DNA from: an uncultured Pelagibacteraceae bacterium
GTDB taxonomy: Bacteria > Pseudomonadota > Alphaproteobacteria > Pelagibacterales > Pelagibacteraceae
Length of the DNA stretch: 56,151 bases
Assembly (NCBI GenBank): GCA_902591775.1
Contig: CACJBW010000007.1
Coordinates: 1 to 56,151, forward strand
Direction: 5' to 3'
Shown: positions 40,619-49,797 of the stretch, one piece after another
Layout: every line of letters begins with the position of its first letter
Position numbering within the stretch: the first letter of the stretch is position 1
Made by a program: the position numbers and the translations under genes
Notes under the pieces: generated by a model
What the model saw: the letters and a program-made list of their open reading frames with translations, nothing else
Told to the model about the DNA's origin: nothing
Database searches by the model: none

Positions 40619-43305
40619 TATCCAGTATTTTTGATAGCTGCAGAAATACCTGCTATTGATGCCATCATTGCATCATTTAAATTTTTTTTATCTTTTTTAT
40701 TTAAATTTCTTTTTAAAAGCTTATTCATCACTACTGCTTGTAAAACATTAAGGATTTCAGAATATATGTTTCTAATAATTGCTGGACCTCTAAAAATTTT
40801 TCTTTGTTTAAAAATTTCTTTTGGTGTTATTTGATCATTCAATTTTTTAACAGCATCAAATTGAAATCTTAATTTTTTTCCGACTCTGATAAGTTTATCA
40901 TCAGCTAGGTTTTTTTCGTAAATTTTTGATATTTCTGGGTCTACCTTAGAAATTACCATGTCAAGTAAGTCCATTGTTGAATTAAAATAAGGCCAGTTTT
41001 TTTCCATATCAATAAGTGTTTTTTTAAATTTCTTTATAGATGAATATCTTAAGGCCTCAGCAGTACCTAACCAAGCAGGTAACATTAATCTAATTTGTGT
41101 CCAGGCAAAAACCCAGGGAATAGCTCTTAAACTATTTATATTATCAACATTTTTTCTTTTAGAAGGTCTAGAGCCAATTGATAATTTCCCAAGTGCCATA
41201 TGAGGAGTTACGGTTTTAAAATATCTTATAAAATCTGAACTTTGATTTATATTTTTTCGATAAGAACTTGTTGATATCTCAGACATACTTTGAATTAATT
41301 GTCTCCAACTGTCTTTTGGTTTTGGAGGTGGGTTTAAAGTAGCTTCCATAACAGATCCAATATAACTGCACAAATTATATTTTGCTAAAGGCTCATAACC
41401 ATATTTTTGCTGTATTACTTCTCCTTGATCAGTTATTCGAATTTTACCATTGACTGATCCAGCAGGCTGCGACCTCAATGTTGCTTGTATAGGTCCACCT
41501 CCTCTTCCTGCAGAACCTCCTCTGCCATGAAAGAATGTAACGTCTATTTTATATTTTTTAGCAAGTTTAATTATTTCTTCCTGTAATTTAAATTGATGCC
41601 AACTTGCAGAGAGTTTTCCTGCGTCTTTACTTGAATCAGAGTACCCAATCATAATTTCTTGCTTGTTATTAATATCTTTTCTGTACCATTTTAATGAAAA
41701 AAGTTTTTCCATTATTGGTTTTGCATTTATAAGATCATCAAGCGTTTCGAAAAGTGGAACTACTCTTAGTCTATTCTTAATGTTGGCTTCTTTTTGGAAA
41801 AACATAACTGATAAGATATCTGATGCTGAAGATGTCATTGAGATTACATACGCTCCTAAACACTCTTTAGGTTGACTTGCCAATACTTTAAATGTGGACC
41901 AAACCTCTTTGTTTTCCTTGTTTTTAAATTGAAATTTTTTTAATACATTTTTGCTTTGCATTTTATTCGATAAATATTTTATTTTTCGATCCTCGTCCCA
42001 AGTAGAATAATTTTGGTTTAGTTTTTTCTTTATGTATTCTGCTAATAATTGAGAATGTCTTGAAGACTCTTGTCTTATATCAAGTCGTGCAAGGTTTATT
42101 CCAAAACACTTAGCTCTTCTCATTAAATCTAATAGATCACCACTAGCTATATTTTCACTTTGGTTTTGTTCTAATGACTCTCTTACTACTCTCAATGGTT
42201 TTAAAATTTCTTCTCTCTCTGATAGTAAATCTTTATCATTAAAAGATTTATTGTTTGTTAAATAACCCTCTATTGCTCTATGAGTTTTTCTTAATTTGTC
42301 TCTTAAAGGTCTTAGATAAACTCTGTAAGGTTCGAATGTTTTTCCTGTAGTTTTTAATATTTTTTTTGAACATTTTTCCATAGAGTAAGATCTAATTAAC
42401 TTTGTCATTGACTTCTCATAAAGTTTAGCTGCCTCCCACCTTGATAACAAAATAACTCTTTTAGTAACTTCTGCAGTAACAAATGGATTGCCATCTCTAT
42501 CACCACCCATCCATGATCCAAACTCAATAGGATTAAAATTTTTAGGTAAACCCTTACCCATATTTTTTTCAAATATTTGATTTAATCTCCTGTATACTTT
42601 AGGAATTGTATCCCATAAACTATCTTCTATAATTGCAAGTCCCCATCTTGCTTCTTCTGCTGGAGTTGGTTTAGATCTTTTAATTTCATCTGTATTCCAT
42701 ATAATTGTGATCTCATCAAAAACTTTACGATCTAAAATTTTTAATTTTGAAGGATAATTTTTAAGTAAGTTTCTTTGTTCTAATATTTCTGTTAAGGAAT
42801 GGTACTTCTGTATCAAAGTTCTTCTTTTTACTTCGGTTGGATGTGCCGTGAGTACAATTCCTATATTTAGACTTTTGGCAATATTATAAATTTTATTATT
42901 AGATATTTTTTTATTTTTAAAAAAATTTTCAAATATTTCTTCTATGAAAATATTTTGAAATTTTTTCTCTTGTTTCACATTTTCATAAAGATCTAAAGTT
43001 CTAGAAGCATCAATTGACTCAGCTAAATTATAAAAATTCATAAAATGATTAAATGCGCGAGTTAATTTAAACAGTAAATGTGGTGGTAATTTTTTAATTT
43101 CGTTTAAAATTTTTTTAAATGGGTCTTTACGATTTTTGTTAGCAATATTTGCTTTAGAAAGTAATCTAATTTTTTCAACTAGATCATAAAATTTCTGTCC
43201 CTCTTGTTCTTTAATTACTCTTCCTAATATATTTCCTAAAAATCGAACATCATCTCTAAGAGATTTTGTGGGTATTCTTTCATAGTAGAGGTCTCTTTTT
43301 AGCAT
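40618..43305 (-). CDS. ppc: Phosphoenolpyruvate carboxylase
   Basis: An 895-residue protein with PEP carboxylase signatures: GIVLTAHPTEVKRR (catalytic His155), SWMGGDRDGNPFVT, and FHGRGGSAGRGGGPIQ with the conserved Arg residues. Further markers are KIRITDQGEVIQQKYG and GIS-AIKNTG at the C-terminus. It makes oxaloacetate from PEP and bicarbonate, the main anaplerotic step in many SAR11-type cells. The start overlaps the preceding lactonase gene by 26 bases. It is co-transcribed with ccdA downstream. Confidence 0.95.
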   Translation of the reverse strand: MLKRDLYYERIPTKSLRDDVRFLGNILGRVIKEQEGQKFYDLVEKIRLLSKANIANKNRKDPFKKILNEIKKLPPHLLFKLTRAFNHFMNFYNLAESIDASRTLDLYENVKQEKKFQNIFIEEIFENFFKNKKISNNKIYNIAKSLNIGIVLTAHPTEVKRRTLIQKYHSLTEILEQRNLLKNYPSKLKILDRKVFDEITIIWNTDEIKRSKPTPAEEARWGLAIIEDSLWDTIPKVYRRLNQIFEKNMGKGLPKNFNPIEFGSWMGGDRDGNPFVTAEVTKRVILLSRWEAAKLYEKSMTKLIRSYSMEKCSKKILKTTGKTFEPYRVYLRPLRDKLRKTHRAIEGYLTNNKSFNDKDLLSEREEILKPLRVVRESLEQNQSENIASGDLLDLMRRAKCFGINLARLDIRQESSRHSQLLAEYIKKKLNQNYSTWDEDRKIKYLSNKMQSKNVLKKFQFKNKENKEVWSTFKVLASQPKECLGAYVISMTSSASDILSVMFFQKEANIKNRLRVVPLFETLDDLINAKPIMEKLFSLKWYRKDINNKQEIMIGYSDSSKDAGKLSASWHQFKLQEEIIKLAKKYKIDVTFFHGRGGSAGRGGGPIQATLRSQPAGSVNGKIRITDQGEVIQQKYGYEPLAKYNLCSYIGSVMEATLNPPPKPKDSWRQLIQSMSEISTSSYRKNINQSSDFIRYFKTVTPHMALGKLSIGSRPSKRKNVDNINSLRAIPWVFAWTQIRLMLPAWLGTAEALRYSSIKKFKKTLIDMEKNWPYFNSTMDLLDMVISKVDPEISKIYEKNLADDKLIRVGKKLRFQFDAVKKLNDQITPKEIFKQRKIFRGPAIIRNIYSEILNVLQAVVMNKLLKRNLNKKDKKNLNDAMMASIAGISAAIKNTG

Positions 43306-44191
43306 TTTTAATTACAAACTTTTTCTGGTTTATACCAATAGCATTAGTTTGTATTTTAAATAAACTTCCTGAAAATTTAAATTTTTTAATTTCACTGTTT
43401 TTCATACCTTTTAATGCAGATGTGACAAATAAATCTGAATTTTTTGGACCACCAAAGGCACAATTAGTGATATTTTTTGCGGGTAAATTGATCTTGTGTA
43501 TCTGTTTGGCAAATTTATTTAAAACACTTATGCAAGCTCCATGAAATTGGCATATCCATAAATTTCCAGCTTTATCTAAAGTCATGCCATCTGGCACTCC
43601 TTCCTTATTTGAAAATCTTTTAAATATTTTTTTACTTATTATATCTTCATTTTTATCTATCTTAATTTTGTAGATTATCTTTTTTCTACTATCTGTATGG
43701 TAAAAGTTTTTTTTATCAATAAATGCTGGTCCATTAGTAATCATGTAATTGTCATCTACTTTTTTAAGATTAAATTTTTTATCTAGGCAATAAAGAGATC
43801 CGTTTGGTATATTTCTTTCAGGGTTATCCATTGTTCCAAACCAAAGTTTTCCATTAAGATCTGTTTTGCCGTCATTAATCCTGTTCATTTTTAATGACTT
43901 TTCAATGGCTATTGATTTAATTTTTTTTTTACTTTTTAAATTTACAATTCTTAATTCACCTTGGAGACCTAATATAAATATATAATTTTTTATATGAGCT
44001 AAAAATCCTATTTCTTTATTTACTTTAATAGTTACTTTTTTTTTATTTTTTAAATTTAAAATATGAATTCTTTTTTTTTTGATGTCAGTAAAATAAATTG
44101 AATTATGCTTTTTGACCCACAAAGTACCTTCACCTAATGTACATTTTAAATTCCATAAAACTTCAGGTTTTGAGGTTATAATCTTAGCCAT
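43280..44191 (-). CDS. SMP-30/gluconolactonase family lactonase
   Basis: A 303-residue six-bladed propeller of the SMP-30 family. The divalent metal ligands are suggested by Glu18 in LGEGTLWV, Asn in MITNGPAFI and Asp in VPDGMTLDKAGNLWI. It hydrolyses aldonolactones or similar lactones to open acids. It overlaps the upstream enolase-superfamily gene by 8 bases (ATGGCTAA) and the downstream ppc start by 26. Its position at the end of the sugar-acid island fits lactone opening ahead of the dehydratase. Confidence 0.85.
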   Translation of the reverse strand: MAKIITSKPEVLWNLKCTLGEGTLWVKKHNSIYFTDIKKKRIHILNLKNKKKVTIKVNKEIGFLAHIKNYIFILGLQGELRIVNLKSKKKIKSIAIEKSLKMNRINDGKTDLNGKLWFGTMDNPERNIPNGSLYCLDKKFNLKKVDDNYMITNGPAFIDKKNFYHTDSRKKIIYKIKIDKNEDIISKKIFKRFSNKEGVPDGMTLDKAGNLWICQFHGACISVLNKFAKQIHKINLPAKNITNCAFGGPKNSDLFVTSALKGMKNSEIKKFKFSGSLFKIQTNAIGINQKKFVIKNAKKRPLL

Positions 44192-45356
44192 TGTACTCGT
44201 ATTCTTTTATAAACTCTTTTTTTGGATTAATTCCAATTCCTATATTTTCTAATGGTGAAGCAAATCCATCTTTATCTTTAACCTGATCTAAAATTGAAAA
44301 ATTTTCTTCAGCAAGATCTGAAATAAAAATATTTTTTTCAGTGGTATCGAATTCTAACATTGATTTCGTGGGAAATAGTCCACCTGGCATATCTGGTAAA
44401 GAAGTAAGTAAATGCAAATTTACTGCTACACTTAAAGCTGAACCCCATACATGATTTACTATTGGAATAAAATTAGACTGCGCTAACGCTGATACTTTTA
44501 AATATTCAGTAATTCCACCTAAACCACAAACTTCAGGTTGGGCTATATCAATACAATTGTTTTTTAAAAGTTGGTTCCAACCATATTTTGTAAATTCTGC
44601 CTCACCTCCAGCAATATTAGTCTTTAATTTTTCTTTAAGTTCTTTGTAACCATCATAATCCTCTGGAGCCACAGGTTCCTCAAACCAGTAAATATTCATT
44701 TCATCTAATCCTTTTCCAACATACAAGGCATCATTTTTATTATAAGCATGATTGGCATCGACCATTAGTTTAAAATTGTTGCCAATTGCATCTCTCACTG
44801 CGCTTATTAACTTTAAATCTTCTTTTGGACCTAAACCAACTTTCATCTTCATCGCCTTGAAGTTTTTTCCTTTTATTTGATTTGCTTCTTTTTTGAATAA
44901 TTCACATAATTCTTCGACAGATTTTTTTTGCAGCATCATTCCATAACCATAAACTGGAATTTTGTTATTAGTTTTACCCCCTAATAATTGATAAAGAGGC
45001 AATTTTGCTTTTTTCGCTAGTATATCCCACAATGCTATATCAATTCCTGATAATGCCTGAATAGGCATTCCTTTTTGACCACTGTCTCTGAGTAAATTGT
45101 ATACTTTGTGCCAAATATATTCTTTTTTAAGTGGATCATCTCCTTTTATTAAAGGTTGAATAACTTTTTCTACAATATATTTATTTGCAAGAGCTATATT
45201 TCCAGGCCCAAAACACTCTCCCCAGCCTGTGATCCCTTCATCAGTCTCTACTTCAACTAAGTGAGCCGTTCTATGTTTGTAATATTGTTGTGAGTATCCT
45301 AGTTCTTTGTCTAACTCATATCTAAGTACATGACTTTTGATTGAGGTTATTTTCAC
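44184..45356 (-). CDS. Enolase-superfamily sugar-acid dehydratase (mandelate racemase subgroup)
   Basis: A 390-residue protein of the mandelate racemase/muconate lactonizing family. The base motif Lys170-Met-Lys172 (KMKVG), metal ligands Asp200 (MVDANHAY), Glu226 (YWFEEPV) and Glu252 (GGEAEFT), and the C-terminal base His302 (IVNHVWGSA) are all present. N-terminal capping domain residues 1-120. Likely dehydrates a six- or five-carbon sugar acid to a 2-keto-3-deoxy acid, with abstraction of the alpha proton by Lys172 or His302. Its neighbours are the lactonase and the FAH-type hydrolase, as in 2-keto-3-deoxy pathways. Confidence 0.88.
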   Translation of the reverse strand: MKITSIKSHVLRYELDKELGYSQQYYKHRTAHLVEVETDEGITGWGECFGPGNIALANKYIVEKVIQPLIKGDDPLKKEYIWHKVYNLLRDSGQKGMPIQALSGIDIALWDILAKKAKLPLYQLLGGKTNNKIPVYGYGMMLQKKSVEELCELFKKEANQIKGKNFKAMKMKVGLGPKEDLKLISAVRDAIGNNFKLMVDANHAYNKNDALYVGKGLDEMNIYWFEEPVAPEDYDGYKELKEKLKTNIAGGEAEFTKYGWNQLLKNNCIDIAQPEVCGLGGITEYLKVSALAQSNFIPIVNHVWGSALSVAVNLHLLTSLPDMPGGLFPTKSMLEFDTTEKNIFISDLAEENFSILDQVKDKDGFASPLENIGIGINPKKEFIKEYEYNG

Positions 45357-45361
45357 AAATT

Positions 45362-46204
45362 TTAAACAGCAACTACTTTAGAGTTCTGTTCTCCTAAGTT
45401 CTCTATTGATAGTTTCATTTGGTCACCTGCTTTCAGAAATACTTGTGGTTTTCTACCCATTCCAACTCCTGGAGGTGTTCCAGTTGTGATTATATCCCCT
45501 GGTTGTAATGACATAAATTTACTTACATAAGATACAATGATATCAACGTTAAAAATCATAGTACTTGTATTTCCCGTTTGCATTCTCTCACCATTTACAT
45601 CCAACATCATTTTTAAATTATTTATGTCCTTAATCTCATCCTTAGTTACTAGGTAAGGTCCAGTGGGGCCATAAGTATCGTGAGATTTACCTTTAACCCA
45701 TTGTCCCATTTTCTCAATTTGCCATTCTCTTTCACTAACATCGTTTACTAAACAATATCCTAAAATATGATCTTGTGATTGATCTTCTGAAATATGTTTA
45801 GCCACTTTTCCTATTACAATTCCAAGTTCAACTTCCCAATCTAGTTTTTTTGATCCTGAAACTATTTCTACATCATCATTAGGACCACACATCGAACTAG
45901 TAGCCTTCATAAACATAATTGGTTCTTTTGGAATATCAGCTCCAACTTCAGCAGCATGGTCTGAATAATTAAGCCCTATTGCAACAAACTTTCCTGGACT
46001 TGTAATGCAAGAACCTACTCTTTGATCTGATGAAATTTCAGGAAGATTTGATGTATCAACACTTTGAATTTTTGAAATTGTTTTAAAATTTAAATTATGT
46101 GGGTTTAAATCACTTACATATGAACTAATATCTCTTATTTTTCCATCACCGTCTAATATTGCTGGTTTTTCTTTTCCCTTTTCACCTACTCTTAATAGTT
46201 TCAT
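45362..46204 (-). CDS. Fumarylacetoacetate hydrolase family protein
   Basis: A 280-residue FAH-fold enzyme. It has the N-terminal VGEKGKEKPAILDGDGKIRD, the catalytic core FVAIGLNYSDHAAEVGADIP and EPIMFMKATSSMCGPNDDVE, the metal ligands in DWEVELGIVIGK, and PGDIITTGTPPGVGMG. It resembles ureidoglycolate lyase-type and 2,4-diketo-3-deoxy-L-fuconate hydrolase-type members. In this context it likely cleaves a 2,4-diketo-3-deoxy sugar acid to pyruvate and a hydroxyacid. It is followed 5 bases later by the dehydratase gene and preceded 16 bases by the SDR. Confidence 0.85.
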   Translation of the reverse strand: MKLLRVGEKGKEKPAILDGDGKIRDISSYVSDLNPHNLNFKTISKIQSVDTSNLPEISSDQRVGSCITSPGKFVAIGLNYSDHAAEVGADIPKEPIMFMKATSSMCGPNDDVEIVSGSKKLDWEVELGIVIGKVAKHISEDQSQDHILGYCLVNDVSEREWQIEKMGQWVKGKSHDTYGPTGPYLVTKDEIKDINNLKMMLDVNGERMQTGNTSTMIFNVDIIVSYVSKFMSLQPGDIITTGTPPGVGMGRKPQVFLKAGDQMKLSIENLGEQNSKVVAV

Positions 46205-46220
46205 TATTTCTCCTTTATAT

Positions 46221-46961
46221 TTAAATTGTCATTCCACCATCTACAGAAAAAGTATTTCCTGTTGTAAATGTCGATTCATCACTAGCTAAATAGATAGCAA
46301 AATCAGCTATTTCTTGTGCAGTTCCTAGTCTTTCCATGGGTTGTCTTGCTATGAAATCTTTTTTTGCCTTAACTGGATCCGGGCTTTGTTTTACTCTATC
46401 CTCCCAAGAAGGTGTGAATACGGTTCCAGGTGCAATTGCATTACATCTAATTTTTTGCTTAACAAAATCAGATGCGATTGATTTTGTTAGTCCAATAATA
46501 GCTGCTTTACTTGCTCCATATACAAATCTGTTTGGAAGTCCCTTAATACTAGACGCAACAGAAGCAACATTAATAATACTACCTCCATTATTATTAATCA
46601 TTGTTGGCAATGTAGCTTTACACATAAAGTACATAGATTTAATATTAGTATCGAAAGAAAAATCCCAATCTTTCTCCTCACAATCTAAAATTGTTCCATG
46701 ATGGACAAATCCTACGGCGTTAAATAATACATCTATATTTCTAAATGTATTTATGAATTCTTTGATATCTTCATTTTTTGTTGAGTCTAATTTTTTTACT
46801 TTAATTTTTGGGTATTCTTTATTTAGTTCACTTAAAGTATTTTCATTAATGTCTGTAGCTGTGACATTTGCACCTTCGTTATGAAAAGTTATAGCTGTTG
46901 CTTTTCCTATCCCTTGTCCAGCTGCAGTAATGATTACTTCTTTTCCGTCAAGTCTTCCCAT
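46221..46961 (-). CDS. SDR family oxidoreductase (2-keto-3-deoxy sugar-acid dehydrogenase type)
   Basis: A 246-residue short-chain dehydrogenase. Cofactor motif TAAGQGIGKAT (16-22), Ser-Tyr-Lys at about 134/148/152 (VYGASKAA), and the end ASDESTFTTGNTFSVDGGMTI. The region TPSWEDRVKQSPDPVKAKKD followed by FIARQPMERLGT resembles 2-keto-3-deoxy-L-fuconate dehydrogenase and DHRS6-like enzymes. Between the FAH-type hydrolase and the enolase-type dehydratase it would provide the oxidation to a 2,4-diketo acid. Overlaps the reductase gene upstream by 14 bases. Confidence 0.85.
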   Translation of the reverse strand: MGRLDGKEVIITAAGQGIGKATAITFHNEGANVTATDINENTLSELNKEYPKIKVKKLDSTKNEDIKEFINTFRNIDVLFNAVGFVHHGTILDCEEKDWDFSFDTNIKSMYFMCKATLPTMINNNGGSIINVASVASSIKGLPNRFVYGASKAAIIGLTKSIASDFVKQKIRCNAIAPGTVFTPSWEDRVKQSPDPVKAKKDFIARQPMERLGTAQEIADFAIYLASDESTFTTGNTFSVDGGMTI

Positions 46962-47823
46962 TATTTATCCTTTCAATTTCTTTATATAGTGAACTATGAT
47001 CTGTTTCACCATGTCCATTCTCAACTAGTGATTTATACATTTCTTTAACTAAATTTGAAATAGGTAATTGAGTATTATAATTATTTGCACATTCTAAGAT
47101 GTTATTCATATCTTTTAACTGACTTGAAGTTTTACCTTTAGGGCTAAAGTCTTTATCTATCATTCTTTTTCCATGTGTTCTAAGAACTTTACTATCAGCC
47201 CAGCCTCCAGATAAAGCCTTAATCATTTTATTTGGATCAGTGCCAGCCTTTTCACAAAGAGTGACCGCTTCAGCAACAGCTCCAATAGCTAAGCCAACTA
47301 TAATTTGGTTTGCTAATTTAGAAACCTGACCACATCCTATAGGACCCACATGAGTTGGATTACCCATTGATTTTAAAATATGTTTAACTGAGTCAAAAAC
47401 CATCTGTTCTCCACCAATCATTATTGCAAGAGAAGCTTCTTCGGCTCCAATTGTTCCACCTGAAACTGGTGCATCTAGGTAATTTATTTTTCGAGATTTT
47501 AAATTTTTTCCGTGATTAACTGCTGTAGTTTGTTTTACTGAGCTCATATCAATTACAGTTGAATTAGGTTTTAAATTATTTAAAAATTCATCGCTACCTA
47601 AAACTTCATTGACCGCATCATCATTAGTTAACATTGTAATTACCACATGACTTTCCTTAACAAGTTCTCTTATTGAATTTGAAATTTCAGCACCAAAGTC
47701 TTTTAATGGTTCAGCTTTATTTTTGGATCTATTAAATGCTCTAACTTTGTATCCAGCTTTTAGAATGTTTTTTGCCATTGGAAAGCCCATAAGGCCAGTA
47801 CCAATAAAACCTATATTTTGCAT
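46948..47823 (-). CDS. NAD(P)-dependent 2-hydroxy-3-oxopropionate reductase-like (beta-hydroxyacid dehydrogenase family)
   Basis: A 291-residue beta-hydroxyacid dehydrogenase. It has the NAD(P) motif NIGFIGTGLMGFPMAKN, the substrate motif DAPVSGGTIGAEEASLAIMI, the catalytic Lys in GCGQVSKLANQ (about 169) and a C-terminal KDMNNIL helix. The family includes tartronate semialdehyde reductase (GlxR), 3-hydroxyisobutyrate dehydrogenase and related enzymes. In a sugar-acid island, reduction of a C3 aldehyde-acid to glycerate is the simplest role; not settled. Start overlaps the DctM stop (TAATG). Confidence 0.83.
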   Translation of the reverse strand: MQNIGFIGTGLMGFPMAKNILKAGYKVRAFNRSKNKAEPLKDFGAEISNSIRELVKESHVVITMLTNDDAVNEVLGSDEFLNNLKPNSTVIDMSSVKQTTAVNHGKNLKSRKINYLDAPVSGGTIGAEEASLAIMIGGEQMVFDSVKHILKSMGNPTHVGPIGCGQVSKLANQIIVGLAIGAVAEAVTLCEKAGTDPNKMIKALSGGWADSKVLRTHGKRMIDKDFSPKGKTSSQLKDMNNILECANNYNTQLPISNLVKEMYKSLVENGHGETDHSSLYKEIERINNGKT

Positions 47824-49145
47824 TATTTTCTAGGGACAAAATCGTGGAAGTTTTGCGTCATTGCTTCTGGAAAGAACATAACACAAGCCAAAACAATCAA
47901 TTGGATTACTATAAATGGTGCAAAACCTCTGAAAATATCAGTTAGTGAAATGTGTGGTGGAGCAACTGATTTTAAATAGAATGCTGCAGGACCAAATGGT
48001 GGGCTTAAAAATGAAACCTGCATATTTACACAGAATAGTATTCCAAACCAAATAGGATCAAAACCTAGAGCTAGTACTATTGGTAAAAAAACTGGCATAG
48101 CTAATAGAACTATTCCAACCCAATCCATGAACGCACCCATTATTAAAAACATTATTTGCATCATAAAAATTAAATACATTGGCTTTAAATCATAGGCTAA
48201 AATTGTTTCAGCAACATAAGTGGGTCCTCCTGCAAGAGAATAGGCTCCTGCTAAAACTGTAGCACCAAAAGTAATTGTTAATATAGTTCCTGAAGCTTTA
48301 AAGGTTCTAACAAGTGCATCTTTAAACAAAAACCATGTTAACTCTTTTCTAGCAGCTATTATAATTAGTGTTGCAACTACACCCATACCAGCTGCTTCTG
48401 TAATACCAGTCATACCAGAATAAATTGATCCCAAAACAATTATTACAATACCAATAGGTGGTAAAAGACCAGGAAGATATGACATCTTTTCTTTTAAAGT
48501 TAATGCTGGCTCATCACTAAGTGGTGCAAGATGAGGTTGTATTCTTGTTCGAATAAGAATGTATGTAATTATTAAACCGGATATCATTAGACCAGGAACA
48601 ATTGCTTCTTGGAACAACATGGTAATTGAAGTTTCTGTTGTTAGTCCATAAATAATTAAAACAATCGATGGTGGGATCATTGTGCCTAGAGAACCTGATG
48701 CACAAATAATACCAATCGACATATCTTGATCATATTTCAATCGCAACATCTGGGGTAGTGCAATCAGCCCCAACAAAACTATCTCTCCTCCGATAATTCC
48801 ACTCATCGCTGCCATGATTGTTGCCATGATTGCTGTTACTACACCTACTCCACCTCTAGTTTTTCTTAACCAAGCATTTAGCGCATCATACAAATCTCTT
48901 GCAATATTCGAGCGTTCAAGTAAGGAGGCCATGAATATAAATAATGGTACCGATAAGAATGAGTAAGTTACAACAAGAGAATAATATCTTGAAAGCAAAA
49001 TTCCTAAAGCATGTTCACCTATATATAAAAATACAAGCACTGCTCCCATAAAACCTGAAGCAAAACCCATAGGCACACCTATTGATATCAATGCTAATAG
49101 TCCTACTATTAGTATTATCGATAGTGTTCCTATCTCAAATTCCAT
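47823..49145 (-). CDS. dctM: TRAP transporter large permease (DctM)
   Basis: A 440-residue protein with about twelve hydrophobic helices and the DctM features: VPLFIFMASLLERSNIARDL, the GGVGVVTAIMATIMAAMSGI segment followed by GGEIVLLGLIALP, LGTMIPPSIVLIIYG, and the C-terminal SPPFGPAAFYLKSV. It is the ion-coupled membrane subunit of the TRAP importer. It directly follows DctQ (1-base gap) on the minus strand and precedes the GlxR-like gene in a TAATG overlap. The substrate is likely the sugar acid metabolised by the island. Confidence 0.93.
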   Translation of the reverse strand: MEFEIGTLSIILIVGLLALISIGVPMGFASGFMGAVLVFLYIGEHALGILLSRYYSLVVTYSFLSVPLFIFMASLLERSNIARDLYDALNAWLRKTRGGVGVVTAIMATIMAAMSGIIGGEIVLLGLIALPQMLRLKYDQDMSIGIICASGSLGTMIPPSIVLIIYGLTTETSITMLFQEAIVPGLMISGLIITYILIRTRIQPHLAPLSDEPALTLKEKMSYLPGLLPPIGIVIIVLGSIYSGMTGITEAAGMGVVATLIIIAARKELTWFLFKDALVRTFKASGTILTITFGATVLAGAYSLAGGPTYVAETILAYDLKPMYLIFMMQIMFLIMGAFMDWVGIVLLAMPVFLPIVLALGFDPIWFGILFCVNMQVSFLSPPFGPAAFYLKSVAPPHISLTDIFRGFAPFIVIQLIVLACVMFFPEAMTQNFHDFVPRK

Positions 49146-49146
49146 T

Positions 49147-49737
49147 TTATTTTAAATCTTTGGCAGGTTGGTACTGTTTTTCTTTAGGATTTTTCCAGTC
49201 AATAATTAAGTTATTTATTGATTGTAGTGCTATAAGAAATATACAAATAAGCGTGAGTGGCTTCATAGTTGCAGGAATTGGTGGATCCCAATAAGTTGCA
49301 AATCTCTCCCAATTTATAAATGATCTATATGCATCCTCCATTCCTCCATAAATTACGGCAGCTGCAAAAGTGACAATAATTACAGTACTAATTAGATCAA
49401 AAATACGCTGAGTTGGCCTACTTACATAGTCATATAATAAGACAATTCTGATATGACTTCTAAGCCTTGTTGCATATATTCCACCAACTAAATAACAAAC
49501 ACCAGCTAACCATAAACATAATTCATTAGCCCATAATGTTGGTTTAAATAGCACGTACCTCATAAAAATTTCATACATCATAACGATTACTATAACAGGG
49601 ATTAAATACTTAATTGTGTGGCTTAAAAATAATGAAATTCTATCAATCCAATTTATTGGAAAATCGTCTTTGCTTGCAACTTTTTCATTTTGCTCTTGTA
49701 ATTGCTTGTCTTGTAATTCTTTATCACTCATAGGCAA
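49147..49737 (-). CDS. dctQ: TRAP transporter small permease (DctQ)
   Basis: A 196-residue protein (194 from the second ATG at 49731) with four hydrophobic helices and the DctQ hallmark VVIVMMYEIFMRYVLFKPT followed by LWANELCLWLAGV. The N-terminal 30 residues are polar and Gln/Lys-rich (KELQDKQLQEQNEK). Together with DctM it forms the membrane complex. It follows DctP after the hairpin at 49751-49775. Confidence 0.92.
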   Translation of the reverse strand: MPMSDKELQDKQLQEQNEKVASKDDFPINWIDRISLFLSHTIKYLIPVIVIVMMYEIFMRYVLFKPTLWANELCLWLAGVCYLVGGIYATRLRSHIRIVLLYDYVSRPTQRIFDLISTVIIVTFAAAVIYGGMEDAYRSFINWERFATYWDPPIPATMKPLTLICIFLIALQSINNLIIDWKNPKEKQYQPAKDLK

Positions 49738-49750
49738 AAAAAATTTTATA

Positions 49751-49775
49751 AGAAGGGCCTATTTCAGGCCCTTCT
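49751..49775 (-). terminator. Hairpin between dctP and dctQ
   Basis: AGAAGGGCCT (49751-49760) pairs perfectly with AGGCCCTTCT (49766-49775) around a 5-base loop. On the minus strand it lies after the dctP stop and is followed by TATAAAATTTTTTTT, so partial rho-independent termination is plausible. Confidence 0.78.
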
Positions 49776-49797
49776 ATATTTTGTTAAGCGCTTTTTA